DNA from: Nissabacter sp. SGAir0207
Lineage (GTDB): Bacteria; Pseudomonadota; Gammaproteobacteria; Enterobacterales; Enterobacteriaceae
Assembly (NCBI RefSeq): GCF_005491205.1
Contig: NZ_CP028041.1
Location: 10,495 to 74,494 of the forward strand
Length of the DNA: 64,000 nucleotides
Direction: 5' to 3'
Position numbers and translations under genes: made by a program. Of this stretch, positions 62,852 to 64,000 are shown one piece after another; position 1 is the first letter of the stretch; each line of letters opens with the position of its first letter. Below the pieces are notes generated by a model. It saw nothing but the letters and a program-made list of their open reading frames with translations, searched no databases and was not told the origin of the DNA.

Positions 62852-64000
62852 CCACCAACCAGGACATTCTGACGGCGATGATGAACGGCGGCAGCGCCAA
62901 AATCTATGCCTGTGATACCAGTGATCTTTGCCTGAACCCCACGCTGAGCACGGTCACCATCAGTGCCGCCAATGCGCTCAACGGCCAGGTGCGCGCCATG
63001 CTCACCAGTATCCAGAGCAAAGCCATCACGGATGAGGCGCTGACGGAGAAAGAGAAGGCTTTATCTCGTCAACCAAGGTGCCGGTGCTGAAGTATCTGGT
63101 AGACCCGCAGTCACTGGGGTGGCGAACACCCTGCTTTACCAGCTGGCGACTACATTAGCTATGACATCCTGATGCAGTATATGACGGAGATGATCCAGCA
63201 GGCGCGGGTGATGCTGGCTGGCAAAAACTATCCGCAGCCGGCGATGGATGTGCTTCAGGCAAGCCTGACTGAAGCGGGCCAGAATATTGCGCAGATGCAG
63301 ACCCGCGTGCAGGTGCAGCAGGACGCGCTGATGGTGGTTGACCGCCAGATGAACTACATGCGCAGCAGGTTTCCAGCAACCTGCTTACCCAGTATCAGGA
63401 CAACTACCGCTTCGGGGGCTACTAATGGATACCATCTACACTATTTCCGGCGGCGCATGGTATCGCGACTCGCTCAATGCGGTCGCCACGTTTATGCAGA
63501 GCAGCGGATGGGAAACCATTGCCTCGATTGCCGGGACGCTTTCTGTGGTGGCGACCGCTATCGCGTACATCAAAGGGCGTGACCTGATGCTGTATATGAA
63601 GTGGATGGGAGCACTGGTGCTGGTCACCAGCGTGCTTATCAACGTCAAGCGCCGGTGCAGATTATCGATTTGTCCGCGCCCACCGAGGTGTATCAGGTGG
63701 ATAATGTGCCGGTCGGTATAAGCGGGCCATTCAGCCTTATCACCTCTATCGGCATAACCTGGTTGAAGCGTATGAGTTGGTCTTTCACCAGCCGGATGCA
63801 CTGAGCTACAGCAAAACCGGGATGCTGTTCGGCGCGGATTTGATGGGTAAGAGCACGGATTTCCTCTCCACCAATCCGCAGATCACCGCGCTGTTTTCCA
63901 GTTACGTCCAGAACTGCGTGGTGGGTGACATAATGCTCAATCACAAATACACCCTGTATGAGCTGATGAACACCACCGACCCCTATTCACTGATTTTCTC
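62388..64000. repeat. Terminal redundancy: copy of bases 1-1620 with seven one-base losses
   Basis: The 1613 bases here equal 1-1620 except for single-base losses in G or C runs or pairs, opposite positions about 450, 673, 735, 763, 982, 1272 and 1371. They break traH and traG in this copy while copy one is intact. This is the mark of a circular molecule whose assembly runs past its start at a poorly corrected end. Confidence 0.95.
63425..64000 (+). pseudogene. TraG, terminal frameshifted duplicate (5' part)
   Basis: Copy of traG from its ATG. The frame is lost at about 63652 (one C missing in GCGCCC) and again at about 63750 (one G missing in CGGGC). The intact gene is at 1043-3886. It should be treated as a duplicate of contig origin, not as a separate gene. 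Confidence 0.9.

Noticed and set aside
62388..64000. A true tandem duplication of traH-traG
   Set aside because: The copy starts exactly at base 1 of the window and differs only by losses of single G or C bases. Contig overlap of a circular molecule explains this more simply.

Overview
The window is essentially one complete conjugative plasmid of an enterobacterium (order Enterobacterales; the genus cannot be fixed from the sequence). Bases 62388-64000 repeat bases 1-1620 except for seven single-base losses in G/C runs or pairs. The simplest reading is a circular molecule of about 62.4 kb (62,387 bp) whose linear contig overlaps itself at an uncorrected end. The same kind of one-base loss seems to break traC and traN, so these are probably intact genes in the real plasmid.

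Layout. (1) 47.0-64.0 kb continuing into 1-12.15 kb: an F-type transfer region in F order: geneX, oriT, traM, finP/traJ, traY-A-L-E-K-B-V-C-trbI-W-U-trbC-N-F-trbB-H-G, a traS-like gene, traD and traI. traQ, trbA, trbE, artA, trbJ, trbF, traT and traX were not found. (2) 12.15-14 kb: an IncFII/B/L-M-type replicon with antisense RNA, leader peptide, a predicted activating pseudoknot, repA and a terminator. (3) 14-17.6 kb: small plasmid genes, a DUF2971 gene and finO. (4) 17.9-20.1 kb: AT-rich KAP-family NTPase and a serine recombinase. (5) 20.1-29.4 kb: a metabolic island (metallophosphoesterase, AEC transporter, LysR regulator and a complete bglG-bglF-bglA beta-glucoside operon with two antiterminator sites), bounded by two paralogous serine recombinases whose 5' ends face inward. 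(6) 30-34.2 kb: AT-rich block with an HNH protein, a ParA/small DNA-binding partition pair embedded in iterated repeats, and a DUF2726 protein. (7) 34.4-38.7 kb: DUF2913 protein, LexA-controlled umuDC, a holE (Pol III theta) homologue, small genes and a KorA/TrfB-like regulator. (8) 38.7-46.6 kb: the leading region next to oriT, the first DNA to enter a recipient.

The most unusual part is the leading region. A GC-rich, hairpin-dense module of about 520 bp occurs four times complete and once truncated. Each complete copy ends with a ribosome-binding site, ATG and about 20 shared codons that run in frame into a different downstream gene. All genes there lie on the + strand, whereas the predicted nicked, transferred strand is the - strand, so the incoming single strand is the template for their mRNA. 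This suggests repeated Frpo-like single-strand promoters with an exchangeable 'leader peptide plus payload' design for expression on entry into a recipient; the payload genes are unrecognised and are candidate anti-defence or establishment factors. The promoter role is inference.

How it works together: TraM/TraY/TraI act at oriT, TraJ (held down by FinP/FinO) should activate the tra operon, TraD couples DNA to the TraA-pilus/type IV secretion machine, RepA is kept in check by antisense RNA, ParA and its partner segregate copies, and umuDC/holE plus the leading-region genes may help the plasmid after entry.
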